A stretch of 64,000 nucleotides of DNA from contig CM055277.1 in assembly GCA_029237695.1 (NCBI GenBank), positions 37,730,242 to 37,794,241 of the forward strand, written 5' to 3'. The first letter of the stretch is position 1. Every line of letters begins with the position of its first letter. Positions 19,096-31,046 of this stretch are shown here, one piece after another. The position numbers and the translations under genes were made by a program. A model generated the notes under the pieces. That model saw only the letters and a list, made by a program, of their open reading frames with translations. It was not told the DNA's origin and did no database searches. This DNA comes from Conchocele bisecta. Taxonomy: Eukaryota; Mollusca; Bivalvia; Lucinida; Thyasiridae.

Positions 19096-22000
19096 AAAAC
19101 AATGTATCAGTGGTAGCGTCATAGCATGAACGTTATTTCCCTCAAACAGGCAATACTTTAATCATACATTGTAATCCAAGTGTCGTTTTAAAGTAATATT
19201 GCACAGATAATACATGTATCTACGTTCCACACGAGTGGTTTTTAGTACCATCTTTGCGCACCAAATATTTTTGTAACTTACCACAGTGATCAGACACACA
19301 TACTCTATATACTTCTGCATGATAGACTTTCAGAAGTAGTAGCTTAAGCCTAGTAATTTGCATAAACAAGATGGCCGCCGATGAAAAAGTGCTTTACTAC
19401 ATGTAGGGGCATATCGTATTGTGGGTGTAGTTTCAACAACATCAGACATTTAATATTTCATAAACGCCCTAAATGTTTATCAATCCATTTTATTAGGATA
19501 GTATGTGTATAAATCCAACATTGCCGCCATTTTGCATGAATGCTTCACATTACGGGTACGTACATGCAATTAAGTGTTGACACCACACATATATATGACA
19601 CTAACATAGTTCCAAGTTGCTTAACATTATAATTGGTATTACTAATAATACGCAAAAAACATAACATGTATGGAATAAACGTGCTATATTGCATAACAAA
19701 TTATACAATATGAAACATATATCCAGTTTTTGTGATATTTATATGCAAGATCGTTGTTTCAGCAGGCACAGAATGGTTAATGCAAACCCAATGTTGATGT
19801 GTCATATTAACTGACATGCTATACAATGCTTATAAACCAATTTTACGCTATAAAGAGAAGTGTGTCAATCCATAATTGCTGCCATATTATAAGAATTTCG
19901 TAAATTATTCTCATACATTTGTTATCAATGTTAGCACCAGATACACGTTCAAAACTGCAATGATCACACGCATTTTATACGCATTTGGTGATCTACAGCT
20001 TACTAAAAGCATACATATGAGCACACACGTATTAATTTGCATATTTAACATATCCATCATTGTAAAAGTGGAACAGCAATTTTCTGGAATTCAGACCTAT
20101 TCATGTATTACACAAAACATACTAGACGAAAGGATACCGATCAGTTTCGACGATTTCATCTTTGGCATGCCGCAGAAAGTTTCTCAATACTCGTTTGAGG
20201 CAAATGTGATATACATAATTTCAAGATGGCCGCCGGCCATTTCGTACAATATTTGCCGTAATGCAACTAAATCACCAAACACATTATATCTGTATCGGCG
20301 AAATAACAATACTAATTGCTTAATATATATCTCTTTTAGTATGACTAGAAACAATAATACATACCTTATTGTATATTTAACATACAGTGAACTTTGTGCT
20401 CATCATACGGTTGGGGGACTGTATAAGTTTTTATTTGGTGATTGAGTGTTCATGTCCTCTACCAACGCCCATTAGTAATAATGTAGCTGTCTTATAAGAT
20501 TATTGTATCACGTGTTATTCCATTTTGTATTTTGTCACATACATTACCATGCATGGGATACTGTGCAAGAAGTAACGTCTACCTGATAATAAAATGAACA
20601 AAACGCATATGACAAATGTCAAGTTTAAGCAAAATTATGTAATATAGCCAAACAATATAATATACATCATGCATATCCTTTCAGTGGAAATGTAATACTG
20701 TATATACGCGATGTTACCGCCACATGAGACTAAACGAAAATTTAAAATGTCAACATTACATTACTGTTGTACAGTGTGTTCTGTTTTTACCACTTTGTGT
20801 ACGTAAACATGTAATACAAATGACAGTCCATGCAACCGACGTATGATATACATAAACGTGATAAAGATATGAGTCTAATATACCTATTTGAACATGTAGT
20901 GAACACTAATTATCACTTTATTCATTTAATTATTTATTTTTTGTTGAGTAGTGACCTCAGGGAAACATGATGGCAAAGCAAGCAAGAGGATTACTATTTG
21001 CGTTTTGATCTTTAACATTACAGACACTGTTAATATCCACGACCCTCGCCGAACACTACTACTAAAACAACTTATATTACATGTTTCGCGTTTTATTTCT
21101 AGCTGATTGCATGACATGAGTGTGTTTGATACATTGTCCTTATTTGTCAAGGACAGGCAATGGTCTTCGGTTTATCTGATGTATTGTTTCCTATTTTCTA
21201 TGAACGTATATACTTAAACGAATATACGTGAATCCATCTATGTCTATGTTTTAGTGCAGATGAACTATTAATTACAACCCAATATGGAATACATGTTAGC
21301 TCATGTAGCACGCTCATTTACTTCACCTATACTTATACACTGGAGAGTTTTTGTTTACTTAGCACCCATATACATGTATATGTTATTTGCTCGATTTGCA
21401 AGCCGTGTACAGTGCTAAAAACAAAAATAAAATCCAAACAAATACAATAAAACATTCATCTCATTGCAATTGCACAAACAGTTCTGATATGGTCGATGTA
21501 TTTCATAAGCATGAATTTCATGGCTAGTAGAGTATGATTCACAAGTGAAAGTATTAATATAATAACGTGACATATTAAACTAATATCAAATAAATTAATA
21601 CTCCAACCGCTGGGCGGGGCGTGGAATACGTGTTTGTGCCACGATGCCAGCTCATAGACCACCGCTGTGAGCGTGGCAGGTGTTTAGCCTCGTTTATTGC
21701 GTTTACTTAGTGTCTTCTTTACATGGGTTCATCTGTTTCCTTGGGTACATTGTTATCTATTTTCCACAACATACCACGCACACAGATAATGAGATATGAC
21801 AGCTACGAAACATTATGAAAACAAAATGTACTGAACGAATTTCTTCACATGGTTTGTTTATCATATCTCAAAAGATAATAAATATAACTAGGAATATGAC
21901 CTCGATCATGACACACGAAGACGAACAGGCAAATGAATAATGATCCTGGTTAAACTACGATGTTCACGTACATATGCCGCCTAATTTCTCGTGACATAGT

Positions 22001-23871
22001 ATGGTGGATGCTGACGTATTGTAGATAGAATGTGTCACAGTGCTTTGGTTTTCCACACACAGCTTGTCATACAGTGCACCTCGGTGCCTGTTGACGATTA
22101 TTTTATTACCACGGTACGCTGATCGATTATATGTATTCTCATTTCGGGTATATTATCCATATTCTGAATAGAACCAGCAGTCCATGAACAAACTTTGGAC
22201 AGACAGAAAGTAGACGTATTACATTTCCAGCTATAGCTTCGATGTCCAACCAGTATGCACCAAGTACTTATATTGTGCATTAATACAACTAATTATACGA
22301 ACACAGTGGTAGAGTAGTGATATTGCTTATCATAAATACATGTACAAACACAATTATTTTGATTATAATATAACATCCGCCGAGCGCACGTGTAGCATGC
22401 GAAGGGTTAAACAATTCTCATTTTCGTTCCTTTGTTTATGTTATGTTTGGTTATGTTTCTGTTACCCATGACATAATGTTAGCATATTTGCGATTCATGC
22501 TTTCAGTCCATAGCTGTCCCAATGCCAATAGTCAAAGTCAAATGACGTATGCGCTAAAGCTTCTGGCAAACATTGCGTTGATAAATCGTATCGTCTATCC
22601 AAGTGACGACCGGGTTATCCATTGATGTTAGTATATTAATTTTCTATTGTTTATTTGCAAATTGCATGCAAAACATATACAAAGAATACACCAAGTTGAT
22701 CTCTGCTGCATGCCTATTACTACCGCATACTAGTAATATTGGCTGAACGAGCAATTGTCATAAAACGAGGGCTGGTGTACCTCTGATAGGAGTATACAAG
22801 TTAGAAATGTTAACTACTGATAATATAGACGGTGTTCAATACATACAGAGTATTAACACTATTACATAATAGAAAACAAGTTAAATAATCGGATCAGTCT
22901 CCATGCACTTATAGCAGATACTGATTCTATAGGATTTATGTTAACTATTCTTTTCGGCAATTTTTTTATATCCAAATGTGTGGGTCGATTTCATATAAAC
23001 CCCATAAGTCTTCAAATATGTACGTACATAACGTACTGGTGAAACACATCGGCTGTACACATATTTGAAATATTAAAGAATACAAACGTAGGTAGCAATC
23101 GTGTTTTGTACAGACTTATATTACTAACACAAACAGTAGATGCGTCCTACAGATTAACGAATTAACGATTAACGAATTGTGTATGCACAATCTGACCTGT
23201 CTGGAGGTACACCAGTTATACTTATTGACTAAGAATATACATTTAAAGACGGGCGGACAGTAATGCAATATATACCCAAATAATACTTTCAGCATATAAT
23301 TAGGACCTAGCAGTCTAAACAACATTGTAACGTTTAGTATGTATGTAAAATGGTGACCATTTTTGTTTTATACACATTATGTATTCCTTTAAAGTGAATA
23401 CAGGTCGTGTCAGGTCGATTATGTTGTTTGGTACCGAAAGTTATCATGACAGGCAGTGTGTTCCAATTGATTCGCATAATCAACACACTTCGTATAAAAC
23501 GGCGGCCATCTTGGATTTATTCAACATGCATGTATCACAAAATTGCCTGATAAACATTCAGCTGCATTATATGTATTACATGCACGTACTAGTATCCGAA
23601 GTTCGGGTTGGAAAATGCCATTCGCATATGCATGTACGATACCTCTAGAGAGCACAATTCTATAAACTATATACATGTATGTCATTTTCAACAATTAGCG
23701 CCATCTTGTTATTGTTCTTGTATATATATTCTGCCTTCGTAGGCACACCTAGTATGTCACTAGTAGCATCTTTCACCACAGTAGTTAAGTTCATGGATAG
23801 TTCATCACCAAATACAATTTTTGAATACATGTATATATACTGGAAATTTATAATTTTTAAGGAGATGAAGT
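19096..23871. other. Long AT-rich stretch without recognisable gene
   Basis: Frames here are short or AT-driven; the longest (about 189 codons from 19876) has a composition expected from translated AT-rich DNA and no known motif. Recurrent words CAAGATGGCCGCC (19367, 20222), GCCGCCATTTTG (19523), GGCGGCCATCTTGG (23501) and GCGCCATCTTG (23698) are the only organised signal. No TIRs were recognised. Could be intron or old repeat. Confidence 0.5.
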
Positions 23872-24439
23872 TTATGTGTGTTGCATTGTCCTATTTGAAG
23901 TATTTATGCGGGGACGTTTCGGCAGTTGTTTCAGCTTTTTGTATCTGGTGCCATGTAGTGTATAGCAGAGACGACGACTGTTATATTGCAGCAGATCCAG
24001 ATATATGTTAACTTCCTCGGAGGTAGTATCACTTTTTATTATGTTACAGTCCACAATAAGTTGTAGTAAGCTGTGTTTGGTAACACTTGGGCACTCATCA
24101 ATTAGAGAGTTCAGTATTTTAACTATGTCCATCATAATGGGTTCACGCTGTTCACTTAGCTATTTACAGTCGAGTAGGAAGTGCTGAAGATCCTCATCTG
24201 ATTCATGACATAGTAAGCAGGTTTTGTTGACTTCGTTTTGGTTGAACTTAACTCTGTTTGTTTGTAGTATGTAAGTCCCTGTGATAATTTTCAATTTAAC
24301 TGGGATGCGGTTCACGTCTCTGGAGCTGTTTTTATATGGGACTATCGCAGGGTGGCATTTTCCTGGTACGAAGTGTTTGGACAGTTGGTTCAGTGATGAA
24401 TATAGTTCTGCCTGATTAACAATATTTTCTTTCCATTTC
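23872..24439 (-). pseudogene. LINE A: 3' end of the reverse-transcriptase ORF
   Basis: Minus-strand continuation of the LINE whose main body is 27711-30490. It includes ELYSSLNQLSKHFVPG, TGTYILQTNRVKFNQNEV and the zinc-knuckle-like CLLCHESDEDLQHFLLDC, typical of the C-terminus of non-LTR retrotransposon proteins. After a stop or shift near 24150 it runs on as DIVKILNSLIDECPSVTK to a stop at 23872. It is separated from the rest only by the DNA transposon at 24440-27710: the frame NEKWKENIV is continuous across the insertion when one copy of the 6-bp target is counted. Dead by insertion and by frame breaks. Confidence 0.8.
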
Positions 24440-24599
24440 CAGGCTGTCCATTCACTTTCGGTTCCAAATATATAGGAATATAGGGATTTTTTCCCAAAAA
24501 TATAGGGATAAATATAGGGATTTATAGGGACAAAACTCAATATTTTCCAATTTTACGGCATGTATGTGTGTACGTAAAGGATTTTTCGAGTTAAAAATC

Positions 24600-25612
24600 T
24601 AGATTAATGTCCTCCTCCTCCCCTTATAGCCATTCCGTATCCTCTCCTCTGTTTTTTAAATGGTTTACAATTATTTACTTGATTAATTTTTATTTTTTAT
24701 TTTCTAAAACAGGTTGAGCCACTGCCTGACAAAAAGGTACCGCTTGGCCTTGTATACCAAGCTCACTGAGCTCAGACTGACTATCTATGCAATCATGGTA
24801 TACCCTGTCATATCATGATTTCTAAGGGACACTATAATAATTATGCTAATTCTGACAGTGTGGATTCACCTGGAGACTTATTCAGAAAAAAGCTTGGACC
24901 TATTTAAATTTCTATGTGTTCAACAATAATTTCAATTTTGTGGGTGGAAGATATGTGCAAATATATGGCCCATACATTACTCATGAAAATTATGTGGGGG
25001 TGAGGCAAAAATAATTTCAATTCTAGGGGTGAGTGCTCGACAAAAGCCAGGCCCTCGCTCAGCTTACATTTTTTCGGAAAAGCACTGACCATATCAGTGA
25101 ATGATATCAGACAATTCACATGTAAAGACTGACCAAGGCCCAGTGGTACATTTTGTTCATGCAAGAGCTCATATCAAACTATTTAACATGAACTTGTTAA
25201 CTGTGCATATATACATATCGGAATGTTTAAAAAATGAGATCGGTGGCAGAGGTGGAAAATAGAACATTGAATATTAATGAGACATTATTACATAGAACAA
25301 CCGACATCAACTGCCCCTAGCACACTAGTAAGCATGTACCGGTAATATCGTGGCTTATGTCATTAGGCGAATCACAAGCAGAACAGCAGCTAATCTCATT
25401 CACATGCCACATGGGGTTGGCTCATACAATAGGTTAATGACTAGATTGTTACTAGCAGCAATTACTGTACATGTAAATCACACAATAAAGTACAAAATGG
25501 CCGCAATTGTACAGGTCTACATCTGGACAATGTATACATGTTGTCCAGATTATATATGTACAACAAGGGTCTAAGCAAAGGTTCAATTACACATCTTACA
25601 ATGAGATAAACA
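24600..25612. other. Interior of the hAT-like element, no gene seen
   Basis: No transposase remnant recognised. AAAATGGCCGCAATTG at 25496 is another AAGATGGC-like word. Small open frames look random. Confidence 0.4.
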
Positions 25613-27462
25613 AGAGCTGTAGGAGAACAGCATAGCTCGACTACGAGGGTTGTCGATGTACACATAGCTTGACAAAGAAGGTGGCTGCGGCCTGGATAAA
25701 AACCTTAACCAAGGTTGACTAAAAACATTAACCAAGCGAAATAATTCAAGGTTAAATGTAGGTCAATGTTAGATATAGGTCAGGGGTTATTGATGTACAT
25801 CACTAGGAGATGAAGTTGTCCAAGTATGGTTGGTGTAGGGCCAGGAGTATTCCATCTACAAGCTTGACTAAAAATGTTAACGAAGGGGAATTAAGTAAGT
25901 AATTGAAGAGGAAATGTAGGTCAATGTCAAATATAGGTCAGGGAGTATTGATGTACATCACTAGGAGATGAAGTTGTCCAAGTATGGTTGATGTAGGCCC
26001 AGAAGTATTCCATATACAAGCTTGACTATAAACATTAACCAAGTAATTCAAGGTTAAATGTAGGTGAAGGTAAAATAAAGGTCAGGGATTATTGATGTAC
26101 ATCCCTATGAGAAAAAGTTATCCAAGTATGGTGTCTGTATGCACAATAGTATTCCATCTACAAGCTTGACTAAAAACCTTAACCAAGGTTGAGTAAAAAC
26201 CTTAACCAATGGGAATTAAGTAAGTAATTTAAGGTTAAATGTAGGTCAAGGTCAAATATAGGTCAGGGGTTGTTGATGTACATCACTAGGAGATGAAGTT
26301 GTCCAAGTATGGTTGGTGTAGGGCTATGAGTATTCCATCTACAAGCTTGACTAAAAACCTTAACCAAAGAGAATTAAGTAAGTAATTCAAGAGGAAATGT
26401 AAAATATAGATCAGGGGTTATTGATGTACATCACTATGAGAAAAGGTTGTCCAAGTATGGTGTCTGTATGCACAATAGTATTCCATGTACAAGCTTGAGT
26501 AAAAAGCTTAACCAAGGTCGAGTAAAAACCTTAACCAAGGGGAATTAAGTAAATAATTCAAGGTTAAATGTAGGTCAAGGTCAAATATAGGTCAGGGGTT
26601 GTTGATGTACATCACTAGGAGATGAAGTTGTCCAAGTATGGTTGGTGTAGGGCCAGGAGTATTCCATCTACAAGCTTGACTAAAAACGTTAACGAAGGGG
26701 AATTAAGTAAGTAATTGAAGAGGAAATGTAGGTCAAGGTCAAATATAGATCAGGGGTTGTTGATGTACATCACTAGGAGATGAAGTTGTCCAAGTATGGT
26801 GGGTGTAGGGCCAGTAGTATTCCATATAGAAGGTTGACTAAAAACCTTAACCAAAAGGAAATAAGTAAGTAATTGAAGAGGAAATGTAGGTCAAGGTCAA
26901 ATATAGATCAGATGTTATTGATGTACATACCTATGAGAAAAGTTTGTCGAAGTATGGTGTCTGTATGCACAATAGTATTCAATGTACAAGCTTGAAAAAA
27001 AACCTTAACCAAGGTTGACTAAAAACCTTAACCAAGGGGGGAATTAAGTAAGTAATTCAAGAGGTTAAAATGTAGGTCAAGGTCAAACTATAGATGAGGG
27101 GTTATTGGTGTGCATCACTAGGAGATGAAGTTGTCCAAGTATGGTGGGTGTAGGGCCAGTAGTATTGCATATACAAGCTTGACTAAAAACCTTAACCAAG
27201 GTTGACTAAAAACCTTAACCAAGGGGAATTAACCAAGTAATTCAAGAGGAAATGTAGGTCAAGGTCAAATATAGATCAGGGGTTATTGATGTACATCACT
27301 AGGAGATGAAGTTGTCCAAGTATGGTGGGTGTAGGGCCAGTAGTATTCCATATACAAACTTGACTAAAAACCTTAACCAAGGCGTGACGGTGACGCCGAC
27401 GCCGACGTCGACGCCGGGGTGACAACATAAGCTCTACTTATTCTTCGAATAGTCGAGCTAAA
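25613..27462. mobile_element. Pearl/Helitron-like tandem-repeat element
   Basis: The left arm has GAGCTGTAGGAGAACAGCAT then AGCTCGACTA; the right arm has AGCTCTACTTATTCTTCGAA then TAGTCGAGCT. Between them is a tandem core. The plan of hairpin arm, tandem core of about 150-190 bp and hairpin arm is that of bivalve Pearl-like non-autonomous Helitron relatives. Just before the right arm is a GACGCCGACGTCGACG run. It lies inside the hAT-like element. Confidence 0.65.
25690..27385 (+). repeat. Tandem core, units of about 150-190 bp, roughly 10 copies
   Basis: Each unit carries AAGCTTGACTAAAAACCTTA, TAATTCAAGAGGAAATGTAG, GTCAAGGTCAAATATAG, GATGTACATCACTAGGAGAT and TTGTCCAAGTATGGT in order. Two alternative halves (TGGGTGTAGGGCCAG; TGTCTGTATGCACAATAG) alternate irregularly, so the array has two unit types. 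Confidence 0.9.
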
Positions 27463-27710
27463 AATGATCCAAACAAAGAAAACTGGTAAATACGATCATA
27501 ATTTATTCAAATGCATCTCTAACCTTGCACTGTGGTTAGAATAAACCAGAAAGTTGAATATCAGACTTGATTTTGAGCATTTTACAAAACTTAGTTACTG
27601 ATTTTTGAAAAATATAGGGATTTATAGGGATTTTGGGAAAATATAGGGAAAATATAGGGATTGCCAAATTTATAGGAATTTATAGGAATTTATAGATAAT
27701 GGACAGCCTG

Positions 27711-30490
27711 CATTTCTCATTCACTGCTTTGTTGACCATTCTTTTCCATGCTATTCTTTCACGGGGTGCTTCGATCAGTTGCTGTTCATTGATTTAACTT
27801 CAAGTTGCCGTTTTGCTAGTTTCTGTTCAAATGGTGTATCTGGTGATCTAGTGATATTACCAACTAAAGACAAGATCTTTTTATGAATATACGCTTCAAT
27901 TGGTAGAAATCCGGAGAGCATATATACTGCAGGGTCAGCTGTGGATGTTGACATGGAGAGTACTTGCTTAATAATCTTTTTAAATTGCACTTCAATTATA
28001 GAGAGCGATTTCCCTGTAGGGAAGATGACTTCAAGTCCATAGGTTAAAACAGGTAACATATATGTATGGATAAGTGTTGTAGACGTTTCTGGGTCTAACC
28101 CATTTTCTCCATGTAGACCAGATCCCATCAGGCTATACAGAGTTCGTTTTTCCTTCTGGATGACACTGTCCACAATTGGCATATTCTCATCGCCTAGATT
28201 CCAGGTATGACTGTCATTATATTCATATTTACATGTTTTTACTTTCAATATGACTTTTGGTTTTCTGTAGTTGATATCCTTCCATAAAACTATAGTCTTT
28301 GGCTATATTAATGAGTCTCTGTAATTCATTCGGGTCACTACTGATGAGTGTAACATCGTCTGCACATGTAGGTGCTGTTATAGTAATGTTACCGATAGTT
28401 GCGCCTATTCCGGTGTTTGCAAGTCTATCTAGTAGTTCGTTGATATATACTTTATATAGGTCAGCACTAAGGACGCCTCCTTGTCGCACACCTTGCTGGT
28501 TAATATACGGTTTAGACAGTTTATTTCGCCACTTTACAGCTGTTTGAGCATCTTGATGTAGGCTGTTAATAATTGTCCAAGTATTGCCATTAACTCCCAT
28601 GTGATACAATTTTCGCATGAGGCTTGAATGTACAACGATGTCAAAAGCGGATTTGCCATCCATAAACGCTATATAAGTTGGTTTATTAATGTCTTTATTG
28701 TGTCTAGTAATTTCTTCTACCAATAGTGCACAGTTCATTGGAGAGATGAGTTTTTGGTAAATCCACGTTGTAATTAATGGGTTTTGCATATTCTGTAGCA
28801 TATGTGATATCCTATTTTTCAAAATAGTTTCAAGGAGTCTGGTTATAGTTGATGTTATCGTAATCCCTCTATAGTTTCCGGATTGCTTAATATTACCTTT
28901 ATTCTTGAATATAGGATTTAGGGTGCCGAGTTTCATGCTTTCTCAGGAGCTGAGTTATTGGAGAGTATACCGTTTACGACGGTTTGGATCGCATGTAACA
29001 ATGTAGTACCACCATGATATAAATGTTCAGCCGATATGCCATACACATCTAGCTTGTGCCTTGCATCTATTCAGTGTCTTGGATGCTGTTTCTACCTCGT
29101 CTATGGTGACTGGTTGGTGTGCAGCATCTGCGCATATTTTTTGTATGGTATGTACCTCTTGTTCTGCCATGTTTATGTAGTCCATGTCGTATTCATTGAA
29201 GTCTTCTCTGGTTGCCAGTGCCTTAGAGTGCTGATGCCAGCCCTCAAGTATGTTGTCATTGGAATAAAGTTGATCGCCAACATAAAGATGTTCAATAAAC
29301 ATGTGACTCTTCCCTCTTTGCTTATTTATAAGTCTATGAAATAGACTATCCTGTTGTCGCGACTGCATGATTGGTTCTTTGTCCTTATTTAGATTTTTTG
29401 TTATTTCAATGCGTATTTGCCTGCGTAAATTTACAGTTGTTTCCTTCTTTTGGATCAATAGTTCACTGGTTACAGCCTCCCATTAATTTTCCAGTTGTAG
29501 AAGGCTAGCTTTTTGGCTTAAATAGCATTTGCAATTTCAGTATTCATCACGTTCAACTTTGGACGCTTTCGTTTTCTGTTTATAGATGGGCGACAGCTTT
29601 TCGAGCTATCAGCCATAATGTCATTGAGTATAACAATAGATTGATCAACATCCTCATATGGTAAATTGGTCTGAGATAGTTTCAGTTCTACAGTGGCCTG
29701 ATATTGGTTTGTATCAATTTTCTTCCAGTTCAATCTGCTACTTGTTGTATCATTCTTTACTGATGTTTTCTTGGATTTCTAGTGATACCGGATAGTGGTC
29801 AGATACATTGGTAATACAGGAGTCCGCCCTCTTCACAATATTCACCATTGGCGTAACATTATCAGGAACAAGAAAGAAGTCAATAGTAGAGGAATCCTTT
29901 CATTTGGATGTATGAAAGTACTTTCTGTTTCCTATGCAACTAACTCATTTTCACGGAGAAGTTTATGAAGACATTGGCTCCTTCGATTGTCCGAGATAAC
30001 CAGGGCTGATTCATTAAGGTCACTGCCAATTATTATAATATGTGTAAGTTGGAAAGTTTGTATGATTTCATGAATTTGTTCAATACAGTCTTGAAATTCA
30101 AGAAAAGTATCCTGTGAACCTCTATATGGCATATACAGACATGATGAGAATAGGTTTTTGGGTTGATATTTCAATACATTTTATCCGTTCATTTCCCAGT
30201 TCCAAGTCCGTAACAAGATGGTTAATTTCTTTGTTCCACATAATTGCGACACCACTATATCCTCGCGGCATCTGTACTGGAGCGATCGGGTCATTCATTT
30301 CTACGGACTTTCCAGAAGCGGTATAATGTTCATTCACCTCATTAAGTAGATGGAGTTGACACTTGAATAGCCAATGCTCTTGAAGCAGTATGATATCAGC
30401 AGTATGATATCAGCATCTTGTTTGTGGAACTTGACAAGTGCATGTACGCGACAGCAATTCTATCACATATAACGTTCAGAATACATATAG
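27711..30490 (-). pseudogene. LINE A: endonuclease and reverse transcriptase, decayed
   Basis: A minus-strand non-LTR retrotransposon ORF2 in several frames. From the 5' side: an APE-type endonuclease with RGYSGVAIMWNKEI, MPYRGSQDTFLEFQDC and IIIIGSDLNE (position of GDFN) at about 29932-30337; linker fragments at 29518-29733 and 29027-29458; reverse transcriptase at 28229-28936 with NYRGITITSTITRLLE, FMDGKSAFDIV, QGVRQGGVLSADLYK and the catalytic word CADDVTLIS (usually YADD or FADD); then thumb/C-terminal region at 27775-28248 with HTYMLPVLTYGLEV. ORF1 was not found. The 3' part lies beyond the inserted transposon. At least five frame breaks. Clade not assigned; CADD and SADLYK suggest a group common in marine invertebrates. 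Confidence 0.85.
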
Positions 30491-30649
30491 CTGAACGAAT
30501 CTGAAAGTCAGATAATGACAAATAAAAGTTAAAAATGATATTTAGACATGGAATGTTAGTCAAACTGTGGTGTATATAGCGATATAGTGCAACCTATTGT
30601 ATAGCTATTGCCTATAAAGCGGAAAACGTGCAGCTAATGATGATGGGGA
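30491..30649. other. Spacer between LINE A and the G-rich block
   Basis: AT-rich, no gene seen; may hold the 5' end of LINE A. Confidence 0.35.
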
Positions 30650-30676
30650 GGGGGGGGGGGGGGGGGGGGGGGGGGG

Positions 30677-30706
<30 letters not shown>
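30650..30706 (+). repeat. Poly-G tract (57 bases, one T)
   Basis: G on the plus strand, broken only by a T at 30677. Next to it is a G-rich polypurine stretch to 30930. Read on the minus strand it gives a meaningless proline run. Confidence 0.95.
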
Positions 30707-30709
<3 letters not shown>

Positions 30710-30930
30710 CAAACCGGTCGTGCAGCAAACCGGTGATACGGTGTAGAAGGAGGCGGAAAACGGTGCTAGCACGGGGGTCGGTAAACGGTGTGCCGTGGGG
30801 CGGAAAACGGTGATTTGTGTACACGGTAACCGGTGAAATCGTAGACGGTGTAGTATGGGAGGTGGGAGAGGAGGAGGTGGAAGGTGGGAGGTGGGGGAGG
30901 GAAGTGGGAGGAGGGGGGTAGGGAGGTGGG
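30707..30930 (+). repeat. G-rich degenerate repeat (ACGGTG and GGGAGGTGG words)
   Basis: GGAAAACGGTG and GTAAACGGTG recur up to about 30850, followed by AGGAGGTGGAAGGTGGGAGG-type polypurine sequence up to the 3' end of LINE B. Strongly strand-asymmetric and able to form G-quadruplexes or triplex DNA. Confidence 0.75.
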
Positions 30931-31046
30931 ATATTTACCTGGTTATTTACCTGGTGTCGAGGCCTTACTGTAAGCATTTAAGCTTGTAATGGCCCATCGT
31001 AGCATCTTATCATAGCAGTAGTTTTTCTTTACGAGGAGAGCGCTAT

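Larger units (their letters stand above)
24440..27710. mobile_element. hAT-like non-autonomous transposon inserted in LINE A
   Basis: Ends are inverted: CAGGCTGTCCATT at left (24440) and AATGGACAGCCTG at right (27698-27710). The 6-bp duplication CATTTC flanks it at 24434-24439 and 27711-27716. Near both ends are repeated ATATAGGGAT words. The interior has no transposase but holds a tandem-repeat element (25613-27462). CAGG ends fit hAT; 6-bp duplications are known for some hAT groups, 8 bp being usual. Class assignment is inference. Confidence 0.75.

Noticed and set aside
19876..20445. 189-codon frame as a gene
   Set aside because: Composition (Ile, Tyr, Asn, Thr rich) follows AT-rich DNA; no domain, no splice context, AAGATGGCC repeat word inside.
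30612..30977. Proline-rich protein on the minus strand
   Set aside because: Translation of the poly-G and polypurine block.
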